From positions 1-64,000 of the forward strand of contig NZ_LQZT01000009.1 of NCBI RefSeq assembly GCF_001703635.1: a stretch of 64,000 nucleotides of DNA, read 5' to 3'. This document shows, one piece after another, positions 53,287 through 61,160 of this stretch. Numbering within the stretch: the stretch's first letter is position 1; each line of letters starts with the position of its first letter. The translations under genes and the position numbers were made by a program. The stretch is from Parahoeflea olei. GTDB taxonomy: Bacteria > Pseudomonadota > Alphaproteobacteria > Rhizobiales > Rhizobiaceae. The notes under the pieces were generated by a model, which worked only from the letters and a program-made list of their open reading frames with translations, was not told the DNA's origin and did not search any database.

Positions 53287-54690
53287 ATGGACATGACCGC
53301 ACTGATTTCCGAGCTCGAAGGGCTCGCCATCGAAGCAAACGACAAGATCGTTCAGCAGAAGAGCCGCGATTTCTACTGGTATTCCCCGATCCTGAAGCGC
53401 GAGCTCGACCACGTGACCGGCGACATCGTGGTGTCGCCGAAAACCGAGGCCGAGCTGATCCGCGTGCTCAAGGCCTGCTATCGCCACAACATTCCCGTGA
53501 CCCCGCGCGGCACCGGAACCGGCAATTACGGCCAGGCCATGCCGCTGTCGGGCGGCGTGGTGCTGAGCCTCGCCGAGATGAACGAGATCCGCGAGATCAA
53601 GCCCGGCAGCGTGATTTGCGGTCCAGGCGTGATCTGTGCCGATCTCGACAAGGCGGCGCGCGAGGCCTCAGGCCAGGAACTTCGCATGCACCCCTCCACC
53701 GCCCACACGGCGACGATCGGCGGCTTCATCGCCGGCGGGTCGGGTGGTGTCGGCTCGATCGGCTGGGGGGGCTTGCGCGATTTCGGCAACATCATCCGCC
53801 TGCGCGTCGTCACCATGGAGGAAGAGCCGCGGGTGCTCGACTTGACCGGCGAGGACCTGCACAAGGTCACCCACGCCTACGGCACCAACGGCATCATCAC
53901 CGAAGTCGAGATGCCGCTCGCGACCGCCTATGACTGGGTCGACGCGATCGTCGGTTTCGAGAGTTTCGAGGCGGCCACGCGCTATGCCAACGCGCTCGCG
54001 CGCCAGGACGGCATCCTCACCAAGCTGATTTCGGTGGTCAGCGCCCCCTGCCCGTTCGATTACTTCAAGCGTCACCAGAAATTCCTGACCGAGGGCGAAA
54101 GCGTGGTGCTGGTGATGGTGGCGCCGCAGAGCCACGACGCCTTCCGCGCCTTCACCCGCCGGCATTCGGGCCGCATCGCCTTCGACAGGACGGAGTTGTC
54201 TGACGAAGATCTCAAGGGCCTGCCGCCGGTCTATGAGCTTGCCTGGAACCACACCACGCTGCGCGCGCTCCGCGTCGATCCGGCCTGGACCTATCTGCAG
54301 GTGCTCTACCCCTTCCCCAACCAGCTGGAACTGACCGCGAAGATGAACCGGATGTTCCCGAGCGAGATGATCTCGCATCTGGAATTCGTCCGCTTCGACG
54401 GTGACATCACCTGCTTCGGGCTTCCGCTTATTCGCTACACCACCGACGCGCGGCTGGAAGAGATCATGGATCTGCACACCGAAAACGGCTGCCCGATCTT
54501 CAATCCGCACCGCTACACGCTGGAAGAAGGGGGAATGAAGCAGACCGACGAGATCCAGCTCGCGTTCAAACGCCAGGCCGACCCCAAGGGCCTGCTCAAT
54601 CCCGGCAAGATGATTGCCTGGGACGACCCGGACTATGATTTCGATTCCGGCGGGGTCTGGCTGTTCAAGGGCCTGAAGCAGGCGAGCTGA
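53287..54690 (+). CDS. FAD-binding oxidoreductase (FAD-binding type 4, VAO/GlcD-like)
   Basis: A 467-residue flavoprotein. The PP-loop-type FAD motif is VTPRGTGTGNYGQAMPLSGG, followed by STAHTATIGGFIAGGSGGVG, and the C-terminus has the GlcD/VAO ending DPKGLLNPGKMIAW. Such enzymes oxidise hydroxy acids, alcohols or amines. Start ATG 53287 is 3 bases after the amidohydrolase stop; ATG 53293 is an alternative. It is probably the oxidative step of the same pathway, with the next two genes as candidate electron-transfer partners. Confidence 0.9.
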   Translation: MDMTALISELEGLAIEANDKIVQQKSRDFYWYSPILKRELDHVTGDIVVSPKTEAELIRVLKACYRHNIPVTPRGTGTGNYGQAMPLSGGVVLSLAEMNEIREIKPGSVICGPGVICADLDKAAREASGQELRMHPSTAHTATIGGFIAGGSGGVGSIGWGGLRDFGNIIRLRVVTMEEEPRVLDLTGEDLHKVTHAYGTNGIITEVEMPLATAYDWVDAIVGFESFEAATRYANALARQDGILTKLISVVSAPCPFDYFKRHQKFLTEGESVVLVMVAPQSHDAFRAFTRRHSGRIAFDRTELSDEDLKGLPPVYELAWNHTTLRALRVDPAWTYLQVLYPFPNQLELTAKMNRMFPSEMISHLEFVRFDGDITCFGLPLIRYTTDARLEEIMDLHTENGCPIFNPHRYTLEEGGMKQTDEIQLAFKRQADPKGLLNPGKMIAWDDPDYDFDSGGVWLFKGLKQAS

Positions 54691-54700
54691 GGCGGCCGCC

Positions 54701-55282
54701 ATGCGCATCCTTCTGGTCCACGCCCACCCCGTGGCGTCGAGCTTCAATGCCAGCCTGTTCCGCATGAGCCGCCAGAGGCTGATCGAAAACGGCCACCAGG
54801 TCGACGTGATCGATCTCCATGCGGACGGCTTCGATCCGGTGATGAGCGAAGAGGAGCGGTTGAATTATCACGACCTCTCGGTCAACCGGAAGCCGGTCGA
54901 GGACTATGTCGACCGGCTGCTTGCCGCCGAGGCGCTCGTGCTCGTCTATCCGGTCTGGAACTACGGCTACCCCGCCATTCTCAAGGGCTGGTTCGACCGG
55001 GTGTTCTTGCCCGGCGTCTCCTTCGGTCTCGTCAATGGCAAGGTCAGGCCGACGCTCAGGAACATCGGCAAGATCCTGATCGTCACCTCCTATGGCGGAT
55101 CGCGTTTCCGCTCCTGGCTGATGGGCGACCCGCCGCGCAAGCTCGCCAACCGCATGCTGCGCGCCACGGTCAAGCGCGGTGCGCCCGTCACCTATCTCGC
55201 CCATTACGACATGAATCTTTCGACCATCAGGACGCGTCATGCGTTCATGAGCCGTGTGGAAAGAGCCCTGGACAAATTCTGA
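54701..55282 (+). CDS. NAD(P)H-dependent flavodoxin-fold oxidoreductase, copy 1
   Basis: A 193-residue protein of the NQO1/MdaB/KefF family (flavodoxin_2). The FMN/FAD phosphate loop begins MRILLVHAHPVASSFNASLF, the flavin loop includes VYPVWNYGYPAILKGWFDRV, and TSYGGSRF follows. Family members reduce quinones, azo or other electron acceptors with NAD(P)H. It is 10 bases after the FAD oxidase gene and overlaps copy 2 by 1 base (TGATG). Copies 1 and 2 share about the same layout and are likely a tandem duplication. Confidence 0.88.
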   Translation: MRILLVHAHPVASSFNASLFRMSRQRLIENGHQVDVIDLHADGFDPVMSEEERLNYHDLSVNRKPVEDYVDRLLAAEALVLVYPVWNYGYPAILKGWFDRVFLPGVSFGLVNGKVRPTLRNIGKILIVTSYGGSRFRSWLMGDPPRKLANRMLRATVKRGAPVTYLAHYDMNLSTIRTRHAFMSRVERALDKF

Positions 55283-55869
55283 TGCGTATTCTGCTTGTGT
55301 ATTGCCACCCGGTCCCGGAAAGCTTCTGCGCCGCGGTCCGCGACACCGTGATCGCCGCGCTTGAAAAATCCGGCCACGAGATCGACCTGCTCGACCTCTA
55401 TGCCGAAGGCTTCGACCCGGTGATGCAGGCCGACGAACGCCGCCGCTACAACGAGATGACGCTCGCCGACCACCCCTTCCCCGACCATGCGCGCAGGATC
55501 AAGGAAGCCGAAGGCATCGTCTTCGTCTATCCGACCTGGTGGTATGGCCAGCCGGCCATGCTCAAGGGCTGGTTCGAGCGCGTCTGGACCGGCGACGTGA
55601 CCTTCGCGATCCCGGACGGTCCCGGCCCGATCAAGCCGCTGATGACGCATATCAAACTGCTCGCGGTGGTGACCACCTGCGGCGCGCCGCGCTGGTGGTC
55701 CTATGCCGTTGGTCATCCCGGCAAGCGCATTATCCTGCGCGGTCTTCGGGCGCTCTGCGCCAAGACCTGCAGGCGGGTGTTCATGGCGCATTATCTCATG
55801 GACAAGTCCACGCCCGAAAGCCGCCGGAATTTCCTGGCGGAGGTTGAACAGCGCTTCACAAGGCTCTGA
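55282..55869 (+). CDS. NAD(P)H-dependent flavodoxin-fold oxidoreductase, copy 2
   Basis: A 195-residue paralog of the preceding gene. Shared features: MRILLVYCHPVPESFCAAV at the N-terminus, LYAEGFDPVM in the same place as LHADGFDPVM, and VYPTWWYGQPAMLKGWFERV. The C-terminal regions diverge more (TCGAPRWWS instead of TSYGGSRF), so substrate or partner may differ. It ends the operon and converges on maiA with a 6-base gap. Confidence 0.87.
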   Translation: MRILLVYCHPVPESFCAAVRDTVIAALEKSGHEIDLLDLYAEGFDPVMQADERRRYNEMTLADHPFPDHARRIKEAEGIVFVYPTWWYGQPAMLKGWFERVWTGDVTFAIPDGPGPIKPLMTHIKLLAVVTTCGAPRWWSYAVGHPGKRIILRGLRALCAKTCRRVFMAHYLMDKSTPESRRNFLAEVEQRFTRL

Positions 55870-55875
55870 TCAGGC

Positions 55876-56511
55876 TCAGGGTTTCACCCTGTCCGGGTGA
55901 GCGTCGGCGAAGGCCGGCAGGGCCGCACACGCCTGCGCGATCGCCTGGATCCGCTTAAGCCCCGAAATGTCGGCGCCCCAGCGGTCGGCATTGTAGATCT
56001 GCGGAATGAGGCAGATATCGGCCAAGCCCGGGGTGTCGCCATGGCAGAACAGGCCCGTCGACGGGTGATCGAGCAGGACCTCGAAGGCCGCAAGCCCCTT
56101 CGTGATGAAGCGCTGCATCCACACCGTGCGCTCGGCATCGCCGCCGCCGGTGAGTTCGAGCACATGGGCGACCACCCCCATGTTGCAGACCGGATGGATG
56201 TCCATGGCGATCGCATGGGCAAGTGCGCGCACCCGCGCCCGCCCGGCCGGATCGTCGGGCAGGAGCGGCAGCCCGCGGGTTTCGATCAGGTACTCGATGA
56301 TTGCCAGCGACTGCGTGAGCATCAGCCCGTCGATCTCCAGCGCCGGCACCAGGCCTTGCGGATTACGCGCCAGATGCGTGGGCGTCGTGTGCTCCCTGGC
56401 AAGCAGATCGACCACCTCGCTCCGGTAGCCGATCCGCCCCAGGTTGAACGCGATGCGCACCCGGTAGCTCGCCGAAGAGCGCCAGTAGTCGTAGAGAATG
56501 GGTGTATTCAA
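55876..56511 (-). CDS. maiA: Maleylacetoacetate isomerase (GST zeta class)
   Basis: Isomerises maleylacetoacetate to fumarylacetoacetate in tyrosine/homogentisate degradation, using glutathione. The 211-residue protein has the zeta signature YDYWRSSASYRVRIAFNLG near the N-terminus and the QSLAIIEYL segment of the GSH site. The C-domain contains GDTPGLADICLIPQIYNA. It is the last gene of a minus-strand set with fumarylacetoacetate hydrolase. The order MBL-FAH-unknown-MaiA supports an aromatic catabolic role; homogentisate dioxygenase is not in the window. Confidence 0.92.
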   Translation of the reverse strand: MNTPILYDYWRSSASYRVRIAFNLGRIGYRSEVVDLLAREHTTPTHLARNPQGLVPALEIDGLMLTQSLAIIEYLIETRGLPLLPDDPAGRARVRALAHAIAMDIHPVCNMGVVAHVLELTGGGDAERTVWMQRFITKGLAAFEVLLDHPSTGLFCHGDTPGLADICLIPQIYNADRWGADISGLKRIQAIAQACAALPAFADAHPDRVKP

Positions 56512-56576
56512 AATAGGTCCTCAAGCAATTAATACCATGAGCTTGTACTGAGGTATTGCGGTCCCGTTCGCAGCCA

Positions 56577-57062
56577 TCACGCCTGCTGCTGCGGTTCTCG
56601 CTCACTTGTCTTCGATCCCCTTCTATGCGCTAACATCGAAAGGTAAGTTGGTGAAAACAGGAACAAGATAACAGCGATCCCGACCCTTCCCCCCGCCCTA
56701 TTTCGTGACAACGAATGCATCAGGTGGGGATACCTGGCTTCAAGAAACCCGAACAGAATAACCATCGCCGGCAAACCCACCCAGATGATGAATGACATCA
56801 AGATCGCTGCAGCGGCATAAAGCCGGGCCTTCAGGTCCGGTGTGTAGCGGACAAATCTCGTCAATGCGACAAAATTGATGAGGATCGCCGTCACAGCTAC
56901 CGGCACAAGCCACCATATGAAACGAACCGGTCCGCTGAGCGCGAAGTAAAAACCAAGCCCTACCGAAACCCAGTTGGTTAACGAGCACACGGAGACAAAG
57001 GTTCGGCGGTTCAGTGCCGACAGATCATTGGTTTTGCCTACCTGGTACTCGATTTCTGTCAT
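56577..57062 (-). CDS. Unknown four-helix membrane protein, coupled to FAH gene
   Basis: A 161-residue protein with about four hydrophobic segments (around residues 22-45, 48-72, 82-105 and 125-145) and a charged C-terminus ending in QQQA. I recognise no family. The start codon overlaps the fumarylacetoacetate hydrolase stop by 4 bases (ATGA), which argues for real translation. Its base composition is visibly less GC-rich than both neighbours, a possible sign of recent acquisition. Between two tyrosine-catabolism genes it might serve transport or sensing, but nothing in the sequence shows this. Confidence 0.6.
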   Translation of the reverse strand: MTEIEYQVGKTNDLSALNRRTFVSVCSLTNWVSVGLGFYFALSGPVRFIWWLVPVAVTAILINFVALTRFVRYTPDLKARLYAAAAILMSFIIWVGLPAMVILFGFLEARYPHLMHSLSRNRAGGRVGIAVILFLFSPTYLSMLAHRRGSKTSEREPQQQA

Positions 57063-58069
57063 GCCTTCTCGACGGTCTGCTCGATGGCGCCGAAGATGGA
57101 GTGGCCATCCTTGTCACGCATCTCGATGCGCACGGTATCGCCGAAGCGCATAAACGGCGTCTTGGGCGCGCCCGAGGCGATGGTTTCGATCATGCGGATC
57201 TCGGCGATGCAGGAATAGCCTGCGCCGCCCTCGTCGACCGGCTTGCCGGGATCGCCCTCGGGGCCCTTGTTGGAGACCGTGCCCGACCCGATGATCGAGC
57301 CTGCGCAGAGCGCGCGTGTCTTCGCGGCATGGGCAATCAGCTTCGGGAAGTCGAAGGTCATGTCGACGCCGGCATTGGCGCGGCCGAAGGGCTTGCCGTT
57401 AAGATCCACCTCGAGCGGCAGGTGCAGCTTGCCGCCGTCCCATGCGTCGCCCAGTTCATCGGGGCTCACCGCCACCGGCGAGAAGGCCGAGGACGGTTTC
57501 GACTGGAAGAAGCCGAAGCCGTTCGCGAGTTCCGCCGGGATCAGGCCCCTGAGGCTCACGTCGTTGACCAGCATCACCAGCTTGATCGCCTCGCGGCAGG
57601 TGTCGATATCGGCGCCCATCGGCACGTCGCCGACGATCACCGCCACCTCGCCTTCGCAATCGATGCCCCAGGCCTCGTCGGCCATGCGGATCGGCCCGCG
57701 CGGCGCGAGAAAGGTGTCGGAGCCGCCCTGGTACATCAGCGGCACTTCCCAGAAACTCGCCGGCATTTCCGCCCCGCGCGCCTTGCGCACCAGTTCGACG
57801 TGATTGACATAGGCCGAGCCGTCGGCCCACTGGTAGGCGCGCGGCAGCGGCGAGAGCGCGTCGCGCTCGTGGAAGCGTTCGGTCGGTTCCGCCCCGGTTT
57901 CGAGCATCTCGGCCACGTCCATGAGCCTTGGGCCCACATGCGCCCAGTCGTCGAGCGCCGCCTGCAGCGTGCGTGCGATATGCGGCACGCCCGTTGCCTT
58001 GGTCAGGTCACGCGAGACGACGACCAGGCGGCCGTCGCGGCTTCCGTCGCGGAGGGTGGCGAGTTTCAT
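57059..58069 (-). CDS. Fumarylacetoacetate hydrolase family protein
   Basis: A 336-residue FAH-domain protein, probably the last enzyme of homogentisate degradation (fumarylacetoacetate to fumarate and acetoacetate). Supporting segments: MKLATLRDGSRDGRLVVVS at the N-terminus, the metal-binding DCEGEVAVIVGDVP, and CAGSIIGSGTVSNKGPEG near the C-terminus. The maiA gene 60 bases beyond supports this assignment over generic FAH-like hydrolases. ATG 58069 overlaps the MBL gene stop by 4 bases. Confidence 0.9.
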   Translation of the reverse strand: MKLATLRDGSRDGRLVVVSRDLTKATGVPHIARTLQAALDDWAHVGPRLMDVAEMLETGAEPTERFHERDALSPLPRAYQWADGSAYVNHVELVRKARGAEMPASFWEVPLMYQGGSDTFLAPRGPIRMADEAWGIDCEGEVAVIVGDVPMGADIDTCREAIKLVMLVNDVSLRGLIPAELANGFGFFQSKPSSAFSPVAVSPDELGDAWDGGKLHLPLEVDLNGKPFGRANAGVDMTFDFPKLIAHAAKTRALCAGSIIGSGTVSNKGPEGDPGKPVDEGGAGYSCIAEIRMIETIASGAPKTPFMRFGDTVRIEMRDKDGHSIFGAIEQTVEKA

Positions 58070-58947
58070 GCTGTTTTCCTTTGGGGGTTGGGGACGGGCA
58101 GCGGCAGCGCCAGGCCGTCGCGGCCGATGGTGAGGTGCCCGTCCCAGGTCGTCCGGACCTCGGCGGCCCATTGAATCTCGGTGATTTCGGGATCGTCCGC
58201 CGGCACCAGGTGATGCAGCACCAGATGGCCGACGTCGGCGTCAGTTGCGATCCGACCCGCATCGGCAGCCATGGTGTGGCTGGCGATCAGATGCGCCTTC
58301 AGCCGCGCGCCATTGCCGGTGCGCGCGACCAGCCGGTCGACGCCCTCGGGATGCAGCGCCTCGTGAACGAGAATGTCGGCGCCACGGGCAAACGTGGCCA
58401 GTGGCGGGAAATAGGCAGTGTCGGCCGAAAACGCGATCACGCGGCCGGCATGGCTGATCTTCAGCGCGTAGCAGTCGGTGACCGGCGGGTGGTCGACCCG
58501 CAGCGCCTCGATCAGGAGGCCGTCTTCCTCAATCACGACGCCTTCGCCGAATTCTCGGATATCGACAAGCGCGCGCAGGTCCGGCCGGCCCTCGTCTTCG
58601 ATCCTCAGATCAATGTCATAGAGCATCGAGGCGACGAACCCGTCCCAGACCGCCTGCGTGCCCGCCGGGCCGAACACGCGCACCGGTGTCTTGAGCCCCG
58701 CCGTCCAGGCGGTGTGGATCAGCGGCCCGAGTTCGAGCACGTGATCGGAATGCAGATGCGTGATCACGATCAGGTCGAGCGCGGACAGCGGCACGCCGGC
58801 TTCGACTAGCCCGCGCGACACGCCCAACCCGCAATCGACCACGATCCGCCGGCCGCCGATCTCCAGCAGCGAGGATGTCGGCGACGGTCCACCCGGCCGG
58901 ATCGCCGGCCCGCCTTTCGAGCCGAGGATGACCAGACGTTCGGTCAT
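58066..58947 (-). CDS. MBL-fold metallo-hydrolase (arylsulfatase/RNase Z-like)
   Basis: A 293-residue metallo-beta-lactamase fold protein. The metal motif ITHLHSDHVLELGPLIHTA is intact, with further ligands in FSADTAYF, DILVHEAL and SHTMAADAG. The pattern resembles RNase Z/AtsA-type hydrolases. ATG 58947 (MTERLVILG) is preferred because the first strand begins there; ATG 58956 is close. It starts the operon with FAH, where it may hydrolyse a lactone or ester intermediate. Substrate unknown. Confidence 0.84.
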   Translation of the reverse strand: MTERLVILGSKGGPAIRPGGPSPTSSLLEIGGRRIVVDCGLGVSRGLVEAGVPLSALDLIVITHLHSDHVLELGPLIHTAWTAGLKTPVRVFGPAGTQAVWDGFVASMLYDIDLRIEDEGRPDLRALVDIREFGEGVVIEEDGLLIEALRVDHPPVTDCYALKISHAGRVIAFSADTAYFPPLATFARGADILVHEALHPEGVDRLVARTGNGARLKAHLIASHTMAADAGRIATDADVGHLVLHHLVPADDPEITEIQWAAEVRTTWDGHLTIGRDGLALPLPVPNPQRKTA

Positions 58948-59251
58948 GCCGCCCATGGCCCCGCGCACAAGCCGAGCCGGATCAAACGACCCGGCGGCAC
59001 GGACGTGAATCGGATTGAAACCATCGAGCATCTCCCACATGCCAGATTGACGGCTTTCTGCCGCAGCGTCGAGCCTTTTCGGCGGCCACAAAAGGTCGCG
59101 GGCCAAAGAGGTGCCATAAAGACAGTTGAGAACGCAACAATCAAGCGCGCCTTGCGCCTGTCTCTCCACGGCAAGAGCGGGTGCGCATGAGGCCACGGTG
59201 TGACAGCGGCGGCAGGAGACGCAGCCTGAGCGCCGGGGCCTAACGGTTGTG
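58948..59251. other. 304-base gap before the MBL gene; no gene seen
   Basis: It holds the upstream control region of the minus-strand MBL-FAH operon and the 3' end of the mmsB transcript. The minus frame of the MBL gene stays open upstream but has no conserved residues. A 61-codon plus-strand frame is not supported by any domain. The only structure seen is the hairpin at 59242-59265. Confidence 0.4.
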
Positions 59252-59265
59252 CTATTTCAACCGTT
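59242..59265 (-). terminator. Hairpin spanning the mmsB stop codon
   Basis: AACGGTTG and CAACCGTT form a perfect 8-bp stem around an 8-base loop. The mmsB stop codon (59252-59254) lies in the loop. It sits at the end of the valine degradation genes; no T-run follows on the minus strand. Confidence 0.45.
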
Positions 59266-60106
59266 CGATCATCGCCGAGAAATCCCGGCCCTTGCCTTCG
59301 CCCGCCACGAACTCCGCATAGAGTTCGGTCGCCCGCGCGCCCATCGGGGTTCGTGCCGCAACGCTTTCGGCCGCCTGCTGCGAGAGCTTGAGGTCTTTCA
59401 GCATGAGATCGGCGGCGAAGCCGGGCTTGTAGCCGTTGTCGGCCGGGCTTTGCGGGCCAACGCCCGGCACCGGGCAATAGGCATTGACCGACCAGCAGGA
59501 GCCCGACGAGGTGGAGACCACGTCGAACAGGCTTTGCGCGGAAAGCCCGAGTTTTTCGGCGAGCGCGAAGGCCTCGCAGGCGCCGATCATGGAGATGCCG
59601 AGCAGCATGTTGTTGCAGATCTTGGCCGACTGCCCGGCCCCGGCATCGCCGCAATGCACCGCCTTCTTGCCCATGATCTCGAACAGCGGGGCGGCCTTGG
59701 CGAAGGCCTCGTCGCTGCCGCCGGCCATGAAGGTGAGCGTGCCCGCGGCCGCGCCGCCGACGCCGCCGGACACCGGCGCATCGATCGAGAGCAGGCCCTG
59801 TTTGCCAGCCATCGCGTGGGCCGCGCGGGCGCTGTCGACATCGACCGTCGAGCAGTCGATGAACACCGATCCGGGCGCGCCGACAGGCACGATCTCGGCA
59901 TAGACCGCGCGCAGGATCTCGCCATTGGGGAGCATGGTGATCACCGCATCCCGGCCTGCGGCCGCGTCCGCCGCGGAACCCGCGGCGGACGTTCCCTCGA
60001 CACGGATGTCGGCCACGTCATAGGCGGTGACATCGTGCCCGGCCTTGACCAGGTTGGCCGCCATCGGCGCGCCCATATTGCCCAGTCCGATAAACCCGAT
60101 CTTCAT
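59252..60106 (-). CDS. mmsB: 3-hydroxyisobutyrate dehydrogenase
   Basis: Oxidises 3-hydroxyisobutyrate to methylmalonate semialdehyde with NAD+. The 284-residue protein has the Rossmann motif IGFIGLGNMGAPMAANLVKA, the substrate loop PVSGGVGGAAAGTLTFMAGG and the catalytic Lys in GAGQSAKICNNMLLG. ATG 60106 is preceded by GGAGG at a good distance. Context with HibCH, acyl-CoA dehydrogenase and mmsA makes valine the substrate source. Stop codon lies in a hairpin loop. Confidence 0.93.
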   Translation of the reverse strand: MKIGFIGLGNMGAPMAANLVKAGHDVTAYDVADIRVEGTSAAGSAADAAAGRDAVITMLPNGEILRAVYAEIVPVGAPGSVFIDCSTVDVDSARAAHAMAGKQGLLSIDAPVSGGVGGAAAGTLTFMAGGSDEAFAKAAPLFEIMGKKAVHCGDAGAGQSAKICNNMLLGISMIGACEAFALAEKLGLSAQSLFDVVSTSSGSCWSVNAYCPVPGVGPQSPADNGYKPGFAADLMLKDLKLSQQAAESVAARTPMGARATELYAEFVAGEGKGRDFSAMIERLK

Positions 60107-60137
60107 GTGATCCTCCCACATTCTTCAAGAAAGCCTG

Positions 60138-61160
60138 CTAAAGCGCAATATCCCCGCCCGGCGGCTCGGCGAGCATCGCGTCGACCATCTCCGCCGTCAC
60201 ATCCTCGTCGCGGCCGTGGCGCCAGCGCGGATTGCGGTCCTTGTCGATGATCGCGGCACGAATCCCTTCCACGAAATCCCCTTCCGACGCGCTGCGCGAG
60301 GTGAAGCGGTATTCCTGTTTGAGCGCCGCGCGGATGTCGTCTGCGGCGCGCGCGCGCCGCACCAGTTCGAGCGTGCAGGCAGCCGACAGCGGTGAAGCCG
60401 CGCGGATCGCGCTTTGGGTTTTGCCGCCCCATTCGTCTCCGGGCAGCGCCGCCAGGATTTCCGCAAGCGTTTCCTTGGCGAAAAGATCATCGACCGTGGC
60501 GCGGATCGCCATCAGCGGGCCGTCCTCGGGATCACGCGCCCGCGCCGTGATCGCGGCGCAATCGCCGGTCTCGATCAGGATTTCCGTCAGTTCCGGCCAG
60601 TCGGCCTCGGGAATGAAATGGTCGGCGAAACCGGCAACAATTGCGTCCGATGCGTTCATCCGGTAGCCGGTCGTGCCGAGATACTCGCCAAGCCGGCCTG
60701 GCGCGCGGGCGAGCAGCAGCGAGCCGCCGACATCGGGCACCAGCCCGATCGCGCATTCCGGCATGGCGATCTTCGAGCTTTCGCCCACCACCCGGTGCGA
60801 GCCGTGCAGCGAGACGCCGACCCCGCCTCCCATGACGAAGCCCTGGCACAGCGCCACATAGGGTTTCGGGTAGGCCGCGATCTTGGCGTTGAGCCGGTAT
60901 TCGTCACGCCAGAAGCGGCGGCCCGCGTCAAAATCGCCTTTCGACGCGGTGTCATACATGAATTGCAGGTCACCGCCGGCCGAGAACGCCTTGTGGCCGT
61001 CTGCGTCAATCAGCACGCAGGCCACATCGCCATCATCGCGCCAGCCGTCGAGCGCTGCCTCGATCGCCTGCACCATCTCGTAGGTCACTGCATTGAGCGC
61101 TTCGGGGCGCTGCAGCGTGATCTGGCCGATGCGGCCGATCTTGCGGATGCGGATGCTCAT
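60138..61160 (-). CDS. 3-hydroxyisobutyryl-CoA hydrolase (enoyl-CoA hydratase fold)
   Basis: A 340-residue member of the HIBCH subgroup, which frees 3-hydroxyisobutyrate from CoA. The oxyanion-hole segments are KAFSAGGDLQFMYD and GFVMGGGVGVSLHGSHRVV, followed by AMPECAIGLVPDVGGS with the Glu and Asp expected for hydrolases of this branch. The extra C-terminal ~80 residues fit HIBCH rather than simple hydratases. ATG 61160 overlaps the acyl-CoA dehydrogenase stop by 4 bases; mmsB follows after 31 bases. Confidence 0.91.
   Translation of the reverse strand: MSIRIRKIGRIGQITLQRPEALNAVTYEMVQAIEAALDGWRDDGDVACVLIDADGHKAFSAGGDLQFMYDTASKGDFDAGRRFWRDEYRLNAKIAAYPKPYVALCQGFVMGGGVGVSLHGSHRVVGESSKIAMPECAIGLVPDVGGSLLLARAPGRLGEYLGTTGYRMNASDAIVAGFADHFIPEADWPELTEILIETGDCAAITARARDPEDGPLMAIRATVDDLFAKETLAEILAALPGDEWGGKTQSAIRAASPLSAACTLELVRRARAADDIRAALKQEYRFTSRSASEGDFVEGIRAAIIDKDRNPRWRHGRDEDVTAEMVDAMLAEPPGGDIAL

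Noticed and set aside
59005-59190. A 61-codon plus-strand frame in the gap after mmsB
   Set aside because: No similarity and no clear ribosome binding site; likely chance.
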